Assembly (NCBI GenBank): GCA_016124975.1 | Contig: WGMP01000041.1 | Coordinates: forward strand, 1 to 44,043 | Direction of reading: 5' to 3' | From: Phycisphaera sp. | Lineage (GTDB): Bacteria; Planctomycetota; Phycisphaerae; Phycisphaerales; SM1A02 | Length of the DNA: 44,043 bases | Part shown: piece after piece, positions 8,213 to 16,427 of the stretch | Numbering within the stretch: the first letter of the stretch is position 1 | Layout of the letters: each line of letters starts with the position of its first letter | The notes under the pieces: generated by a model | The model's database searches: none | Told to the model about the DNA's origin: nothing | The model's input: the letters and a program-made list of their open reading frames with translations, nothing else | Translations under genes and position numbers: made by a program

Positions 8213-8923
8213 ATGCGCTCGATGCACCAGGACGACGGGCGCTCGACGGACGGAGTCTCGCATGGGTTCGATGCGCGCGTCGACGGGCACGGCACGCCCG
8301 CGCCGCACGCGCCGCCGCGCTTTCCCGAGCTTGTGGCGCCTGCGCCTCGCGCGGCTCTCGAGACGAACGGGCTCGGCGTCGCGTCGTTCGTCTTCTCGAT
8401 CCTCGGCTTCGTCCTGCTTCCCTTGGTCGGCAGCTTCGTCGGACTCGTGCTTGGCCTCCTCGCCATGCGCCGCGAGCCGAAGGGCCTTGCGGTCGCGGGG
8501 ACGGCGATCTCCGCCATCGGGCTTCTCGTCTCGTGCGCGGGGATCATGTTCTTCGCCGTGATGGTCGGGTTCTTCACGCGCACGATGCAGGGTTTCAGCG
8601 TGCAGAGCTCCACGGCGGTGACGCTGCGCTCGCAGCAGTGGGCCGCGGCTGCGGCGGCGGACCACTTCGCGTCCACGGGCGAGTGGCCCGCGGATCTCGA
8701 GTCGGTGAATGACGGGATGGGCGTCGCGGACGCGTGGGGCTCGCCAATGGTGCTGAGGGTGAACTCGGAGGTGTCGCGGGATGGCGGGGGGTCCGACGCG
8801 CCACCGCTCGCGACCATCGAGAGCGCGGGGCCAGACGGCATGTTCAACACGGAGGACGACCTTTCGTGGCCCGTCGTCCTGCCCGCTCCAACGGCGGCGG
8901 CGCCAGCGGACGCCGCGCCGTAG
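8213..8923 (+). CDS. DUF4190-domain membrane protein with pseudopilin-like tail
   Basis: A 236-residue protein of unknown function. Residues 1-55 are Pro/Ala-rich and probably cytoplasmic. Two helices at about 58-115 form a DUF4190-like unit (LGVASFVFSILGFVLLPLVG, then AVAGTAISAIGLLVS). The outer part contains AWGSPMVLRV and GPDGMFNTEDD. This recalls the C-terminal region of type II secretion pseudopilins, where a GPDGxxxTxDD loop binds calcium. It is not an obvious pilin because the N-terminal methylation motif is missing. An alternative ATG at 8222 has AGGA eight bases upstream. It ends 13 bases from the convergent LysR gene. Confidence 0.75.
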   Translation: MRSMHQDDGRSTDGVSHGFDARVDGHGTPAPHAPPRFPELVAPAPRAALETNGLGVASFVFSILGFVLLPLVGSFVGLVLGLLAMRREPKGLAVAGTAISAIGLLVSCAGIMFFAVMVGFFTRTMQGFSVQSSTAVTLRSQQWAAAAAADHFASTGEWPADLESVNDGMGVADAWGSPMVLRVNSEVSRDGGGSDAPPLATIESAGPDGMFNTEDDLSWPVVLPAPTAAAPADAAP

Positions 8924-8936
8924 GGTTTCCTCGGGC

Positions 8937-9923
8937 CTATCGGGATCTGCGTCTTGGGGACGGAGTCGGAGTCGGGCTCGCGGTCGGGCTCGGGCTCGTG
9001 CTCGGCGCCGTCGCGGCCGCCGCATCGGCCTCGCGGACGAACTGAAGGAACTGCTCTGCGGACGGGGTCAGGGTGCGGTTCTCGAGCTCGACGATGGCGA
9101 AGGTGCGGCCGAGCCACGGCGCCTCGATCGGGAGCGCGGCAAGCGTTCCCTCAGCGAGTTCCCGTGCCACAAGCGACATCGGCATCAGCCCGATGGCGTT
9201 GCTCTCCGCGACGACGGTCTTCATCATCCCCGGGGAGTCGCAGGTGATCGATGGAACCGATGCCGCCGCGCCGCGACGCGTGCCTTTCCCCTGCAGAAAG
9301 TTCGAGAGCATGTCGGGTGGTACGCGCGTCGTCAGCGTCAGCGGATAGCGCAGGGCGTCCCTCAGCTTGAGGTCGGCGGCAGAGAGAAGCGGGTGTCCCC
9401 TCCGCACGACGAGGTAGCCCTTGTGCCATGCAAGCGGCGTCACGCAAAGCCCGCGCTCAAGCTCGGCGGTCTTCTGGTCGCCGATCACGAAGTCGATCTC
9501 GCGCCGCTTGAGCAGCTGGATGAGCGTGTCGATGCTGTTCGAGACCGCCGTGAGCTTCACCGCGGGGTGCGCGCACGCCATGCGCGCCATCGCCTTGGCG
9601 ACGAACATCTCGGATGGATACACCCCCGCGCCGAACCTGAGCTCGCCGACCTCGAGGCCGCGGATGAGCTGCATCTCCCGCGCGAGCTCGCCGGCCTGCG
9701 CAAGGACGGCGCGGGCCTTCGCGAGGTAGATGCGCCCCACGTCGGTGGGCTCGGCGCCGTCCGAGGTGCGCGCGAAGAGGGTCGCGCCCGCGCGGCGCTC
9801 GAGCTCCTGGATGCTGCGCGAGAGCGCGGGCTGCGAGATGCCGAGCGACTTCGCGGCGCGCTGGAAGTGGCGGTGCTCGGAGAGCGCGATGGCGTGCCGA
9901 TGGTGGCGCAGGTCGAGATCCAT
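8937..9923 (-). CDS. LysR-family transcriptional regulator
   Basis: A 328-residue LysR-type regulator. The winged helix-turn-helix is at residues 1-62 (HFQRAAKSLGISQPALSRSI, then LERRAGATLFAR). The effector-binding fold runs from about 90 to 300. It is divergent from the sulfatase/HAD unit (117-base gap holding a dyad at 9947-9967), which LysR-type proteins typically control from such a position. The last ~25 residues are a Ser/Pro/Thr tail encoded by a degenerate hexamer run (about 8945-9005) and look like an accidental extension past the fold. There is no clear ribosome binding site at the ATG. Confidence 0.92.
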   Translation of the reverse strand: MDLDLRHHRHAIALSEHRHFQRAAKSLGISQPALSRSIQELERRAGATLFARTSDGAEPTDVGRIYLAKARAVLAQAGELAREMQLIRGLEVGELRFGAGVYPSEMFVAKAMARMACAHPAVKLTAVSNSIDTLIQLLKRREIDFVIGDQKTAELERGLCVTPLAWHKGYLVVRRGHPLLSAADLKLRDALRYPLTLTTRVPPDMLSNFLQGKGTRRGAAASVPSITCDSPGMMKTVVAESNAIGLMPMSLVARELAEGTLAALPIEAPWLGRTFAIVELENRTLTPSAEQFLQFVREADAAAATAPSTSPSPTASPTPTPSPRRRSR

Positions 9924-9946
9924 GCGCGCAGAGTATCGGGGCGACA

Positions 9947-9967
9947 ATGTCCATGCATTGGACGCAT
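9947..9967. promoter_or_regulatory. Candidate LysR operator between divergent genes
   Basis: An interrupted dyad with arms GTCCA (9949-9953) and TGGAC (9959-9963) around TGCAT, with near-symmetric ATG/CAT flanks. It lies between lysR and the sulfatase and overlaps the likely sulfatase -35 box. Position and symmetry suit a LysR binding site; identity is inferred. Confidence 0.4.
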
Positions 9968-9986
9968 CGGGTGGGCGGCCATAACT
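9958..9986 (+). promoter_or_regulatory. Candidate promoter of the sulfatase/HAD unit
   Basis: TTGGAC at 9958-9963 and CATAAC at 9980-9985 (16-base spacer), or ATAACT one base further. The predicted transcript start is about 50 bases before the sulfatase ATG. Confidence 0.35.
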
Positions 9987-10040
9987 TCCCACTCCGATCC
10001 CTGGGGAATCCGGGGCCGCACTCGAACCAAGAGGGCTTCC

Positions 10041-11690
10041 ATGCGCCACGCCATGCCAACGCACTTCACGACGGGACTGATGGACAGACTTCTCCACGCG
10101 GCACGCGCCGCGCTGCCCGCGTTCGCCATGGTGGCGATCGGCGTGATGGGCGCCTGCGCCGCGCAGGCTGGGTCGGTCGCCTCGGGCCCGGCGCCTGCGC
10201 CGCTTCCCGAGCAGCAGGCGCCTGCGAAGAGGAAGCCCAACATCCTCGTCATCTGGGGCGACGACATCGGTCAATTCAATGTCAGCGCCTACAACATGGG
10301 CATGATGGGCTACAAGACGCCCAACATCGACCGCATCGGCCGCGAGGGGGCGATCTTCACGGATTGGTACGGCCAGCAGAGCTGCACCGCGGGCCGCGCT
10401 GCGTTCATCACCGGGCAGTCGCCGATCCGCACGGGCCTCACCAAGGTCGGCCTCCCGGGCGCGCCCGAGGGCATGAAGAAGGAAGACCCGACGATCGCCA
10501 CGCTTCTCAAGGCGCAGGGCTATGCGACGGGGCAGTTCGGCAAGAACCACCTCGGCGACCGCGACGACATGCTGCCGACGGTGCACGGCTTCGACGAGTT
10601 CTTCGGCAACCTCTACCACCTCAACGCCGAGGAAGAGCCTGAGAACCCCGATTATCCGAGGGATCCCGCGTTCAAGAAGCAGTTCGGCCCGCGCGGCGTG
10701 ATCCACAGCTTCGCCGATGGGCGCGTGACCGACACGGGGCCGCTCACGAAGAAGCGCATGGAGACCTTCGACGAGGAGGTCAACGCGAAGGCGATGGACT
10801 TCATGGAGCGCACCGTGAAGGAGGAGAAGCCCTTCTTCCTCTGGTGGAACTCGACGAAGATGCACATCTTCACGCACCTCGCCGACGGGGTCGACGGGAA
10901 GACGGGCCTCGGGATCTACGCAGACGGCATGGTCGAGCATGACCGACAGATCGGCGTGCTGCTCGCGAAGCTCGAGGCGCTGGGCGAGCTCGACAACACG
11001 ATCATCATGTACTCGACCGACAACGGCGCCGAGAGCTTCACCTGGCCCGACGGCGGCACGACGATGTTCAAGGGCGAGAAGAACACGCAGTGGGAGGGTG
11101 GCTACCGCGTCCCGTGCGTGATCCGCTGGCCGGGCACCATCAAGCCGGGAACGATCGTCAACGACATCGCTGCGCACGAGGACATGCTGCCGACGCTGCT
11201 TGCCGCCGCGGGCAACACGACCGTGACCGAGGACCTCAAGAAGGGCCAGACGATCGGCGGCCGCAGCTACAAGGTGCATATCGACGGCTACAACCTGATT
11301 CCCGCGCTGAAGGGCGAGGCCGCGTGGCCGCGCCAGGAGTTCATCTACTGGACCGACGACGGCAGCGTGGCCGCGCTCCGCTACGGCAACTGGAAGGTCA
11401 CCTTCCTCGTCCAGGAGGCCGAAGGGCTTGAGGTGTGGCAGCAGCCGTTCGTCGAGCTGCGCGCGCCGCTCCTCACGAACCTGCGCATGGATCCGTTCGA
11501 GCGCGCCCGCGAGGAGAACGCGATGGGCTACCAGCGCTGGTATCTCGAGCGCATGTTCATGATCGCGCCCGCAGGCGCCTACGTCGGCCGCTGGCTCCAG
11601 AGCTTCCGCGAGTTCCCGCCGCGGCAGAAGCCCGGCAGCTTCAACCTCGAGCGCGTGATGGAGGCGGTGAGCAGGCCGCAGGGTCAGTGA
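10041..11690 (+). CDS. Arylsulfatase (type I formylglycine sulfatase), probable lipoprotein
   Basis: Exported sulfatase of 549 residues that should hydrolyse sulfate esters. The signal segment ends in MGAC (Cys39), a plausible lipobox. Cys115 in CTAGRAAFITGQ matches the C-x-[PA]-x-R signature, where the Cys is oxidised to formylglycine by a maturase not in this window. Metal-site residues are seen at D74-D75 (WGDDIGQ) and in STDNGAE. The start has AAGAGGG at 10029-10035. Its TGA overlaps the ATG of the HAD gene by one base, implying coupled translation. The divergent LysR gene is its likely regulator. The substrate cannot be told from sequence; a sulfated polysaccharide is plausible. Confidence 0.93.
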   Translation: MRHAMPTHFTTGLMDRLLHAARAALPAFAMVAIGVMGACAAQAGSVASGPAPAPLPEQQAPAKRKPNILVIWGDDIGQFNVSAYNMGMMGYKTPNIDRIGREGAIFTDWYGQQSCTAGRAAFITGQSPIRTGLTKVGLPGAPEGMKKEDPTIATLLKAQGYATGQFGKNHLGDRDDMLPTVHGFDEFFGNLYHLNAEEEPENPDYPRDPAFKKQFGPRGVIHSFADGRVTDTGPLTKKRMETFDEEVNAKAMDFMERTVKEEKPFFLWWNSTKMHIFTHLADGVDGKTGLGIYADGMVEHDRQIGVLLAKLEALGELDNTIIMYSTDNGAESFTWPDGGTTMFKGEKNTQWEGGYRVPCVIRWPGTIKPGTIVNDIAAHEDMLPTLLAAAGNTTVTEDLKKGQTIGGRSYKVHIDGYNLIPALKGEAAWPRQEFIYWTDDGSVAALRYGNWKVTFLVQEAEGLEVWQQPFVELRAPLLTNLRMDPFERAREENAMGYQRWYLERMFMIAPAGAYVGRWLQSFREFPPRQKPGSFNLERVMEAVSRPQGQ

Positions 11691-12727
11691 TGCAGCGCGC
11701 GCGCGCGGCGGCCTTCGGCTGCCTCTCCGCCGCGGTGCTGATCGCAGTGTCGACAGGCTGTGCGACGGCGCGCGATGTGCGCGCCGTCGCGCGTTCATCG
11801 GAACCGGCGCTCGCTTCATGGCGCGAAGGTGCGTCGCGCGACGCCATCGTCGACTTCGTCGCGCGCACGACCGATCCCGCGAGCCCCGACTTCGTGCCCG
11901 AGGCCGAGCGCATCGCCGTCTTCGACAACGACGGCACGCTGTGGGCCGAGCAGCCGATGTATGTGCAGCTCGCGTTCATCGTCGACCGCGTGAAGGCGCT
12001 GCGCGCGCAGCACCCAGAGTGGGAGTCGACGGAGCCGTTCGCGTCGCTTCTGAGGGGCGACGCGAAGGCGGTGGCGGCGCAAGGCGAGCACGCGCTCGCG
12101 GCGCTCGTGGCGGCGACGCACGGCGGAATGACCGACGAGGAGTTCCGCACGGTGGTGCGGGAGTGGCTCGCCACCGCGCGTCATCCGAAGACGGGGCTCC
12201 GCTACGACGCGATGGTGTACCAGCCGATGCTCGAGGTGCTCGCGCATCTCCGCGCGAATGGCTACCGCACCTTCATCGTGTCGGGTGGCGGCGTCGACTT
12301 CGTGCGGGCGTTCGCGGGCGAGGTCTACGGCATTCCGACCGACCAGGTCGTCGGCAGCACGGCGAGGTACCGCTACGAGTCGAACGACGGCGTGCCGCGC
12401 GTGGTCAAGACGGGCGAGATCGACTTCGTCGACGACAAGGAAGGGAAGCCCGTCGGCATCGCGTCGCGCATCGGCATGCGTCCGCGGATCGCCTTCGGCA
12501 ACTCGGACGGCGACTTCGCCATGCTCGAGTGGACGACCGCGGGAGGGGGCGCGCGGCTCGGCGTGCTGGTCCACCATACCGACGGTGTGCGCGAGTGGGC
12601 CTACGACCGCGCGTCGCACATCGGGAAGCTCGCGCGCGGCCTCGACGAGGCGCCCGCGCGCGGGTGGGTCGTCGTCGACATGGCGCGCGACTGGACCGCG
12701 ATCTACGCGGCCTCCAGCGCTCGCTGA
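11690..12727 (+). CDS. HAD-superfamily phosphatase, probable lipoprotein
   Basis: A 345-residue HAD-type hydrolase. The signal peptide ends in the lipobox STGC (Cys24). Motif I is FDNDGTLW, with nucleophile D79 and D81. Motif II is IVSGGG and motif IV is GNSDGD. The cap insertion and overall layout resemble SerB-like phosphatases with an exported N-terminus. Start and sulfatase stop share one base (TGATG), so the two form an operon. Pairing with the sulfatase suggests joint release of sulfate and phosphate from external substrates; this is inference. Confidence 0.88.
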   Translation: MQRARAAAFGCLSAAVLIAVSTGCATARDVRAVARSSEPALASWREGASRDAIVDFVARTTDPASPDFVPEAERIAVFDNDGTLWAEQPMYVQLAFIVDRVKALRAQHPEWESTEPFASLLRGDAKAVAAQGEHALAALVAATHGGMTDEEFRTVVREWLATARHPKTGLRYDAMVYQPMLEVLAHLRANGYRTFIVSGGGVDFVRAFAGEVYGIPTDQVVGSTARYRYESNDGVPRVVKTGEIDFVDDKEGKPVGIASRIGMRPRIAFGNSDGDFAMLEWTTAGGGARLGVLVHHTDGVREWAYDRASHIGKLARGLDEAPARGWVVVDMARDWTAIYAASSAR

Positions 12728-12734
12728 CCAGAAA

Positions 12735-12791
12735 CGGTGCCAAGCACGTGCCGGGAGGTGCCGTGCACCAGCCGGCACGTGCTTGGCACCG
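12735..12791. repeat. REP-like nested palindrome, copy A
   Basis: A 57-base element. Outer arms of 20 bases (12735-12754 and 12772-12791) are perfect inverted repeats beginning CGGTGCCAAGCACGTGCC. The centre holds a second small stem, GGTGC (12757-12761) and GCACC (12765-12769). It lies just past the HAD stop. A second copy begins 109 bases later. Confidence 0.85.
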
Positions 12792-12843
12792 CATGCAGGC
12801 CCCGCCGAGCGGGTTTCGATCCGTCCGGTGCGGCCCCCGCCAC

Positions 12844-12900
12844 CGGTGCCTGGCACGTGGCGGGGAGTGCCGTGCACCAAACGGCACGTGCTTGGCACCG
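12844..12900. repeat. REP-like nested palindrome, copy B
   Basis: Same length and orientation as copy A, about 85-90% identical by eye, with the same inner GTGCCGTGCACC core. The left arm is decayed (GGTGCCTGGCACGTGGC) and the right arm matches copy A. Such paired palindromes resemble REP/BIME elements, which are moved by RAYT-type transposases elsewhere in a genome; no such gene is in this window. Confidence 0.82.
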
Positions 12901-12928
12901 ATCTTTGCAGATCACGGATCACACCAGA

Positions 12929-12950
12929 GGCCGCCGCAGCAGCGGCGGCC
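12929..12950. terminator. Hairpin between convergent HAD and DUF697 genes
   Basis: Perfect 9-base stem GGCCGCCGC/GCGGCGGCC with loop AGCA. It lies 8 bases after the stop of the minus-strand gene. There is no T-run, so it is terminator-like only by position. Confidence 0.5.
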
Positions 12951-12957
12951 GCTCCAA

Positions 12958-13968
12958 TCACGCGCCGCGCACCATCGAGAGCACCTGGCGCGGGTCGAGC
13001 GTCTTCGCGGACTGCTCGATCTGCGGCCTGTGCTGCGCATAGAGCCCCTTCGCGCGCTCGACCTCGCGGCCGAAGAGGGCACGCAGGTCGACCGACGAGA
13101 GCTTTCGACCGCCAGCGTAGTACTGCTTCGCGACCTGCCCGAGCGCGTAGGTGGTGGCGAAGCTCATGGCGGCGCCCGTCGCGGTCTTTACGACCTTGCC
13201 CGCCGTCTTCCCGAGGAACTTCTTCGCAAGCCCCCCGAGGAGGTCGCGCGCGAAGCCCTCGACGACCTGCGAGGTCATGCCCACGCCGACGGTCGCGATG
13301 AGCTCCTTGACATGGCCCTTGTCGAGCGAGAAGCCGTAGGCCTTGCCGACTCCGTAGACCATCTTCATCTGGAGCGGCACGATCGCCATCGTGGCGAGGC
13401 CTTGCGGCAGGAGTTCGAGCGCGCCGTTGAGGATCGAGTACTTGAGGATGCTCGAGTCGACTTCGGCGGACACATTGCGCGCGTCCGGCGGTGGAACGGG
13501 TGCGGTGCGTGGAAGGGCGGCGGCCGCCACGGCGCCTGCGCCGACCGCAGCCGCCGCCGTCGCGGCGACGGGCGCCGTCAGGTCGATCTCCGCGAGTTCG
13601 TCCGCCTGGCCGAGCACCGTCGCAGCCTCCGCGCCCGAGAGTCCGAGCGCGGCGCGCAGCGTCTCGAGGAACCTGCCCTCCGCGTCGCTGTGGCGCCCGT
13701 CTGCGTCGCACACCGCGACGGCCATCTCGTAGGCGTAGGCGCGGGCCTCGGGCGAGCCGAGCGCGTTCGCCTCGGCCTCGACGGAGGTCTGCTTCATCAT
13801 CACGCGGCGGTAGGCCGTCGCGAGCGCGCGGGCCTCGTCGCCCGCGCCGTCCGAGAGGCCCTTGAAGATGCCTTCGATGCGCTCGCGCTCGGTGCTGCTC
13901 GTCGAGCCGTCCGCGAGGGCCGCCATCGCGCAGATGGCTCCGATTGCTTCGATCTGTCGGGTGTCCAT
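12958..13968 (-). CDS. TerB-like / DUF697-like protein
   Basis: A 336-residue protein of unknown role. Residues 1-115 are helical and resemble the TerB/DUF533 fold (AIGAICAMAALADGSTSSTE, later CDADGRHSDAEGRFL, the acidic loops of that fold). An Ala-rich linker spans about 130-175. Residues 185-290 resemble DUF697, a membrane-associated domain seen in YcjF (IVPLQMKMVYGVGKAYGFSL, VGVGMTSQVVEGFARDLLGG). The ATG at 13968 has AAGGGA eight bases upstream. It is convergent with HAD and divergent from a PEP-CTERM-like gene. A role in membrane stress is possible but not shown. Confidence 0.75.
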   Translation of the reverse strand: MDTRQIEAIGAICAMAALADGSTSSTERERIEGIFKGLSDGAGDEARALATAYRRVMMKQTSVEAEANALGSPEARAYAYEMAVAVCDADGRHSDAEGRFLETLRAALGLSGAEAATVLGQADELAEIDLTAPVAATAAAAVGAGAVAAAALPRTAPVPPPDARNVSAEVDSSILKYSILNGALELLPQGLATMAIVPLQMKMVYGVGKAYGFSLDKGHVKELIATVGVGMTSQVVEGFARDLLGGLAKKFLGKTAGKVVKTATGAAMSFATTYALGQVAKQYYAGGRKLSSVDLRALFGREVERAKGLYAQHRPQIEQSAKTLDPRQVLSMVRGA

Positions 13969-14305
13969 GGTCGGTGTCCCTTGGGGGCGTGTCGGTGCGG
14001 GTTGCAGGTGGTTCGGAGGGGAGGCGAAGAGTAGCCGCCTCGGCGGGGCCGCGCGATTTTGCGGGTCATCTGAGAGACGGGGCAGGGGCCGTGCGGACTC
14101 CTGTTGAGCGCGCTTGATCGCACGACGGAGCGCGCTCGCGAACGACATGGAGTCCCGGCCAGCACGGGGAAGTCCGACGCCGCGTCCCGCGGATCGCTGT
14201 CTCCTTGCGTGCTGTCCCTGGCTCTCCCGCTTCTCTCTCCTCTTTCCTCCTCTCTCTCCTCTCTCCTCTCTCCTCGCTCCCGAACCGTCACACGAAAGGC
14301 CCACC
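13969..14305. other. Intergenic region with a polypyrimidine tract
   Basis: 337 bases between divergent genes. Nothing coding is supported. The half next to the PEP-CTERM-like gene carries 45 uninterrupted C/T bases at 14231-14275, including three CCTCTCT heptamers in tandem, then GAAAGG as ribosome binding site. No clear -35/-10 pair was found. Confidence 0.6.
14231..14275 (+). repeat. Homopyrimidine tract with 7-base periodicity
   Basis: Forty-five pyrimidines in a row, ending in CCTCTCT repeats. It lies about 30 bases before the start of the PEP-CTERM-like gene, probably in the 5' leader. Such tracts are prone to slippage and can form triplex DNA. Confidence 0.8.
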
Positions 14306-14995
14306 ATGCAGACCACTCGCTCCACCACCGTCCGCCGTTCCTCGCTCGCCCCTCTCGCAGCGTTCGCCGCCGGCCTCGCCTTCCAGGGCGTCGCCAACGC
14401 GAACATCCTCAACAACCCCGGGTTCGAGACCGCCACCACGACGACCGTCTCCAATGTCCTCGGGAACTTCACGGGCTTCCAGGGGATCTGGGCACCCGAG
14501 ATGGGCTCGATCACGACCGCCACCCTCGGCGTCACGCCCGCTGCGGGAGCCCGCATGCTCGGCATGACGAACGACGGCCTCACGGCCACCCAGTCCTTCC
14601 AGGCGGTCGATGTCACGGCCTACTCCGCGCTCATCAACTCGGGCACCGCGACCATGAACGCCAGCGCGCTCTTCAACACGAACGGCGGCTACACGGGCGC
14701 ACAGGGCTCGATCGTGGTGCAGTTCTTCACGGCCGCGAGCTACGGTTCCCTGATCGGGAACTCGGGATTCGGCAGCCTCGCCCTCGACGCGAACCCGCTC
14801 TCCTGGGAGACGAATTCGGTCAGCTCGGCGATTCCGGTCGGCACCACCTGGATGCTCTTCCAGGTCGCCTATGGCAACGCCTCGATCGGCAACAACACGG
14901 GGTTCGTCGACAACGCGTTCCTCGAGATCGTGCCGTCGCCCGGGGCGATCGCGCTCCTTGGCCTCGGCGGACTCGTCGGTCGCCGCCGCCGCTGA
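14306..14995 (+). CDS. Secreted protein with PEP-CTERM-like sorting tag (1 of 3)
   Basis: A 229-residue exported protein. The signal peptide covers residues 1-32 (ends GVANA). The mature part starts NILNNPGFE, a common beginning for PEP-CTERM proteins with a jelly-roll/galactose-binding-like domain, and is rich in Thr, Ser and Asn. The C-terminus is PSPGAIALLGLGGLVGRRRR: a Pro-containing motif, a hydrophobic helix and an Arg cluster, the tripartite layout handled by exosortase-type enzymes. The motif reads PGA instead of PEP. The start has GAAAGG six bases upstream. The function of the core is unknown. Confidence 0.88.
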   Translation: MQTTRSTTVRRSSLAPLAAFAAGLAFQGVANANILNNPGFETATTTTVSNVLGNFTGFQGIWAPEMGSITTATLGVTPAAGARMLGMTNDGLTATQSFQAVDVTAYSALINSGTATMNASALFNTNGGYTGAQGSIVVQFFTAASYGSLIGNSGFGSLALDANPLSWETNSVSSAIPVGTTWMLFQVAYGNASIGNNTGFVDNAFLEIVPSPGAIALLGLGGLVGRRRR

Positions 14996-15055
14996 ACGCG
15001 GCTGCAGCGTGCAACTCCTTCCGCGGAACGCGCGTGCCTGATGCGCCCCGCCCGT

Positions 15056-15091
15056 CGCGCCCCTCGGCAGCCCATGGCTCCGAGGGGCGCG
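15056..15091 (+). terminator. Strong hairpin after the PEP-CTERM-like gene
   Basis: A perfect 12-base stem (15056-15067 with 15080-15091, core GCGCCCCTCGG) topped by a further AGCC/GGCT stem. It lies 60 bases after the stop and before the terC start. There is no T-run. Confidence 0.6.
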
Positions 15092-15154
15092 GCCGTTCAT
15101 CGGGGGAGCCTGCTGCCTCCACCGTCGCGATGGAGGGGGTACCATCCGCCCCCC

Positions 15155-16366
15155 ATGTCGGACCTCCTTCTTCTTGCGGCGGACACCGCGGCCAACGCCC
15201 CCAACCTCAAGGTCTGGGCCTATGTCGGCTTCATCGGGCTCGTCGTCCTCTTCCTCGCGCTCGACCTCGGTGTCTTCCACCGCGAGGCGCACGAGGTCTC
15301 GATGAAGGAGGCCGTGAGCTGGTCGGTCGTGTGGCTGACCTGCGGTATCGCCTTCTCGGGCTTCGTCTACAAGGCCTACGAGGAGCACTGGCTCGGGCTC
15401 GGCCTCGACACGCCGCGCTACAACACCCACGAGCTCGCGGGGCAGGTGCCCGAGCAGCCCATCATCATCTCGGGAGAGGTCCAGGGCCTCGAGGCGGCGA
15501 AGCAGTACCTCGTCGGCTATGTGGTCGAGAAGTCGCTGGCGATGGACAACATCTTCGTCATCGCGCTGATCTTCTCGTTCTTCGCGGTGCCCGCGAAGTA
15601 CCAGCACCGCGTCCTCTTCTGGGGCATCATCGGCGCGCTCGTGATGCGCGGCGCCATGATCGGCCTCGGCGCGGGGCTGATCCTGAAGTACCAGTGGATC
15701 CTGATCATCTTCGGCGGCTTCCTGATCTTCACGGCGCTGAAGATGGCGATCATCAAGGGGAACGACGACCCATCGCAGAACGTGGCGGTCCGCCTCGCGA
15801 AGAGGTTCCTGCCCATGGTCGAGTTCTACGACGGCCAGCGCTTCTTCACGAGGCGCACCGTGAAGCCGACCTACAGCCGCGATCCGGCCACGGGGAAGGA
15901 AGTGCAGGACCCGCCGCCCGCAGGGACGCTCTCGGCGCGGCGGGCGATGACGCCGCTCTTCCTCGCGCTGATCCTCGTCGAGATCACGGACCTCGTCTTC
16001 GCGGTCGACTCGATTCCCGCGATCTTCGCGATCACGCCCGACCCCTTCATCGTCTTCACGAGCAACATCTTCGCGATCCTCGGTCTGCGCGCGCTCTACT
16101 TCTGCCTCGCGGCGCTGATCGCCAAGTTCCGCTTCCTGAAGCCCGCGCTCATCCTGATCCTCGCGTTCGTCGGCGTGAAGCTCCTCCTTCTCAGCGTGCC
16201 TCCCTACCTCGATGTGATCGGGATGGCGCCGCAGAAGCCGATCAAGATCGACACGACCGTGTCGCTCGTGGTGGTGCTCGCGACGCTCGCGATCGCGACG
16301 GTGCTGAGCATCGTGCTGCCCGCGAAGGCTACGGAAGGCTCGGAGGAGGGGCCGCGGGCGCACTGA
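15155..16366 (+). CDS. TerC-family integral membrane protein
   Basis: A 403-residue membrane protein of the TerC/Alx family, linked in other bacteria to manganese export, metal loading of exported proteins and tellurite resistance. About nine helices are present. Acidic family motifs are MDNIF (after VVEKSLA) and FAVDSIPAIFAI, in which the Asp residues are needed for function in homologs. An insert of ~60 residues between the first two helices and a ~50-residue soluble loop (RDPATGKEVQDPPPAG) are typical of longer TerC forms. No Shine-Dalgarno sequence is seen; TACCAT nine bases upstream could be a -10. No yybP-ykoY-like leader was recognised. Confidence 0.92.
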   Translation: MSDLLLLAADTAANAPNLKVWAYVGFIGLVVLFLALDLGVFHREAHEVSMKEAVSWSVVWLTCGIAFSGFVYKAYEEHWLGLGLDTPRYNTHELAGQVPEQPIIISGEVQGLEAAKQYLVGYVVEKSLAMDNIFVIALIFSFFAVPAKYQHRVLFWGIIGALVMRGAMIGLGAGLILKYQWILIIFGGFLIFTALKMAIIKGNDDPSQNVAVRLAKRFLPMVEFYDGQRFFTRRTVKPTYSRDPATGKEVQDPPPAGTLSARRAMTPLFLALILVEITDLVFAVDSIPAIFAITPDPFIVFTSNIFAILGLRALYFCLAALIAKFRFLKPALILILAFVGVKLLLLSVPPYLDVIGMAPQKPIKIDTTVSLVVVLATLAIATVLSIVLPAKATEGSEEGPRAH

Positions 16367-16427
16367 GCCCGGGCGTGCTGAGCGCAGACGGCGTCGGGGT
16401 GCAGTTCGGACTCGCGCGAGACCTCGG

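Noticed and set aside
11818-14034. 738-residue plus-strand frame running through HAD, the palindromes and the DUF697 gene
   Set aside because: It crosses real genes on both strands and the REP-like elements; composition is that of a shadow.
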